DNA from: Sphingobium faniae
Lineage (GTDB): Bacteria > Pseudomonadota > Alphaproteobacteria > Sphingomonadales > Sphingomonadaceae
NCBI GenBank assembly: GCA_900100475.1
Contig: FMTU01000001.1
Span: 496,001 to 560,000 of the forward strand
Length of the DNA stretch: 64,000 nucleotides
Direction: 5' to 3'
A program made the position numbers and the translations under genes. How positions within the stretch are numbered: the first letter of the stretch is position 1; each line of letters begins with the position of its first letter. The notes under the pieces are model-generated. The model saw nothing but the letters and a program-made list of their open reading frames with translations. It did no database searches and was not told the DNA's origin. Shown one piece after another: positions 62,409-64,000 of the stretch.

Positions 62409-63953
62409 ATGACGGCGGCGGCGGGACAGGCCCAGGGCGCGCAGGCGGGCACCGACGGCATCGCGACCGCGCGCGCGGCGCTGGCGCAGGGCAGGTCCGC
62501 TCTGGTGTGGCGGCGGCAGATCGCCGATACCGACACCCCGATTTCCGCCGCCCTCAAGCTGTTCGAGGCGGACCGGGGCGACTTTCTGCTCGAATCGGTC
62601 GAAGGCGGCGCGGTGCGGGGGCGATACAGCCTGATCGGCCTTGCCCCCGACCTCGTTTTCCGGGCGCAGGGACAAGCGGCGGAAATCAACCGGCAATGGG
62701 CGACCGACCGGGACGCCTTCGCGCCGGAGGAAAAGGGCGCGCTGGATGCCCTGCGCGCGCTGGTCGCGGAATGCCGGACGGACATGGACCCGGCATTGCC
62801 GCCCGCGCTTGCCTGCCTCGTCGGCTATTTCGGTTATGAGACGATCGGGCTGGTGGAAAAACTGCCCCGCCCCGCCGCCAATCCCATCGCCATCCCCGAC
62901 ATGCTGTTCGTGCGGCCGACGGTGGTGCTGGTGTTCGACCGGCTGGCCGACGCGCTCTATCTGGTTGCGCCGGTGTGGAAGGAAAGCGCGGCCGATCCCG
63001 ACAGGGCGGTAGCGCAGGCGCTGGACCGGATCGACGCCGTGGCGGCGCGGCTCGCCGGACCGATCCCGCAGCAGGCGGCATCGCAGGAAGTCACCGATGT
63101 GGCGCTGACGCCGGTGATGGCGGCGGAAACCTATGCCGCCATGGTCGCAAGGGCGAAGGACTATATCGTCGCGGGCGACATTTTTCAGGTAGTGCTGGCG
63201 CAACGGTTCACCAGCCCCTTCACTCTGCCCCCCATCGCGCTGTATCGGGCGCTGCGGCGGATCAATCCGTCCCCTTTCCTTTATTATCTCGACCTGCCGG
63301 GCTTTGCGATCATCGGGTCCAGCCCGGAAATCCTGGTCCGCGCGCGGGACGGCGAAGTCACCATCCGGCCCATCGCAGGCACCCGCCCGCGCGGAAAAAA
63401 TGCGGTGGAGGACGCGGCCAATCGCGAAAGCCTGCTCGCCGATCCCAAGGAACGGGCCGAACATCTGATGCTGCTGGACCTGGGCCGCAACGATGTGGGC
63501 CGGGTCGCGGCGGCGGGCAGCGTGACGGTGACGGACAGCTATACGGTCGAGTTCTACAGCCATGTGATGCACATCGTGTCGAACGTGGTCGGGCGGATGG
63601 CGCCGGGCAAGGATGCGCTCGACGCGCTGTTCGCGGGCTTTCCGGCGGGCACGGTTTCGGGCGCGCCCAAGGTGCGGGCCTGCGAGATCATCGCGGAACT
63701 GGAGCCGGAGACGCGCGGGGCCTATGCCGGGTGCGTCGGCTATTTCGCGCCGGACGGCAATATGGACAGTTGCATCGTGCTGCGAACCGCCGTGCTCAAG
63801 GACGGGGTGATGCATGTGCAGGCGGGCGCGGGCATCGTCGCCGACAGCGATCCCGCCTATGAACAGCGCGAATGCGAGGCGAAGAGCGGCGCGCTCTTCG
63901 CCGCCGCGCGCGAAGCCGTCACCAACGCCAGAGAATCCCGCTTCGGGCAGTAA
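62409..63953 (+). CDS. trpE: anthranilate synthase component I
   Basis: A 514-residue chorismate-utilising enzyme making anthranilate in tryptophan synthesis. The N-terminal half contains LLESVEGGAVRGRYSLIGL, the region of Trp feedback binding (LLES element). The catalytic C-terminal half contains GDIFQVVLAQRF, PIAGTRPRGKN, LMLLDLGRNDVGRVA, HIVSNVVG and FPAGTVSGAPKVRA. It probably shares a transcript with ppiD. The amidotransferase subunit trpG is not in the window; it may lie beyond the right edge or elsewhere. Confidence 0.96.
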   Translation: MTAAAGQAQGAQAGTDGIATARAALAQGRSALVWRRQIADTDTPISAALKLFEADRGDFLLESVEGGAVRGRYSLIGLAPDLVFRAQGQAAEINRQWATDRDAFAPEEKGALDALRALVAECRTDMDPALPPALACLVGYFGYETIGLVEKLPRPAANPIAIPDMLFVRPTVVLVFDRLADALYLVAPVWKESAADPDRAVAQALDRIDAVAARLAGPIPQQAASQEVTDVALTPVMAAETYAAMVARAKDYIVAGDIFQVVLAQRFTSPFTLPPIALYRALRRINPSPFLYYLDLPGFAIIGSSPEILVRARDGEVTIRPIAGTRPRGKNAVEDAANRESLLADPKERAEHLMLLDLGRNDVGRVAAAGSVTVTDSYTVEFYSHVMHIVSNVVGRMAPGKDALDALFAGFPAGTVSGAPKVRACEIIAELEPETRGAYAGCVGYFAPDGNMDSCIVLRTAVLKDGVMHVQAGAGIVADSDPAYEQRECEAKSGALFAAAREAVTNARESRFGQ

Positions 63954-64000
63954 TCGCCTCGATCTCGTTCAGCGGCAGGCCCGCCAGCCGGTCGCGCCCC
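63919..64000 (-). CDS. possible 3' end of a convergent gene (partial)
   Basis: A minus-strand frame stays open from the right edge to a TGA at 63919-63921, giving a C-terminus that includes GRDRLAGLPLNEIEAITARS and ends ILWRW. It would overlap the end of trpE by 35 bases. Only 26 residues are visible, so neither reality nor function can be judged. It is listed because no plus-strand start follows trpE here. Confidence 0.3.
   Translation of the reverse strand, partial: GRDRLAGLPLNEIEAITARSGILWRW

Noticed and set aside
60464..62785. Very long open frame (about 770 codons) antisense to the ppiD-like gene and start of trpE
   Set aside because: The plus-strand genes have clear family signatures. 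The antisense product is His/Arg/Gln-rich nonsense typical of the complementary frame of GC-rich genes.

Overview
This 64 kb window is GC-rich chromosomal DNA from an alphaproteobacterium, most likely a sphingomonad (Sphingobium/Sphingomonas-like). The evidence is a CcrM-type GANTC methyltransferase, a split-alpha-subunit proton-translocating transhydrogenase, an aa3 oxidase subunit IV of the alphaproteobacterial type, numerous TonB-dependent receptors, a ppiD-trpE arrangement, and an HPr-rel-A type PqqD/kinase/nucleotidyltransferase cassette. This assignment is inferred from gene content, not from any search.

Layout. 1-1.4 kb: end of a Tad pilus operon (tadB, tadC). 1.5-7 kb: amino-acid racemase, pntB-pntAB-pntAA, a 41-residue cytochrome oxidase subunit, and an NtrC-class response regulator. 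7-19.5 kb: housekeeping genes, comprising a lipoprotein, ccrM-folP, an ArsR-type regulator, ahpC-ahpF, an L,D-transpeptidase, the translationally coupled chain glmM-DUF1272-thiD-rnhB, csbD and rplM-rpsI. 19.9-37.5 kb: an accessory block entirely on the minus strand. It holds two TonB-dependent receptors, an MFS carrier, a TetR regulator, a thiolase-like/OB-fold pair, a double CaiB CoA-transferase, an aldehyde dehydrogenase, a haem-quinoprotein dehydrogenase, a luciferase-like oxidoreductase and an exported SnoaL-like protein. It reads as uptake plus oxidation, CoA activation and chain shortening of an unidentified hydrophobic alcohol or terpenoid/steroid-like compound. Its gaps are AT-rich and full of palindromes, unlike the rest of the window.

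37.7-50.7 kb: cutA, ctaA, lptG-lptF, a DUF2141 protein, a diacylglycerol-kinase-family protein, an M20 hydrolase, and the phosphate regulon read phoR-pstS-pstC-pstA-pstB-phoU-phoB, with a Pho-box-like site before pstS. 52.1-54.8 kb: a compact plus-strand cassette of a Tat-signal small protein, a PqqD-like protein, an HprK-related kinase and a PF14907-type nucleotidyltransferase. It looks like a peptide- or protein-modification system of unknown purpose and is the best candidate for an undescribed system here. 54.8-64 kb: a thiolase, a PQQ sugar dehydrogenase, pyrG, secG, tpiA, ppiD-like and trpE, with a possible gene fragment at the right edge.

No tRNA, rRNA, CRISPR array, insertion sequence or prophage was recognised. 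Non-coding features include three clear intrinsic terminators, a GANTC cluster and large hairpins upstream of ccrM, TAGAG/CTCTA-framed hairpin elements in two gaps, and several palindromic operator candidates.
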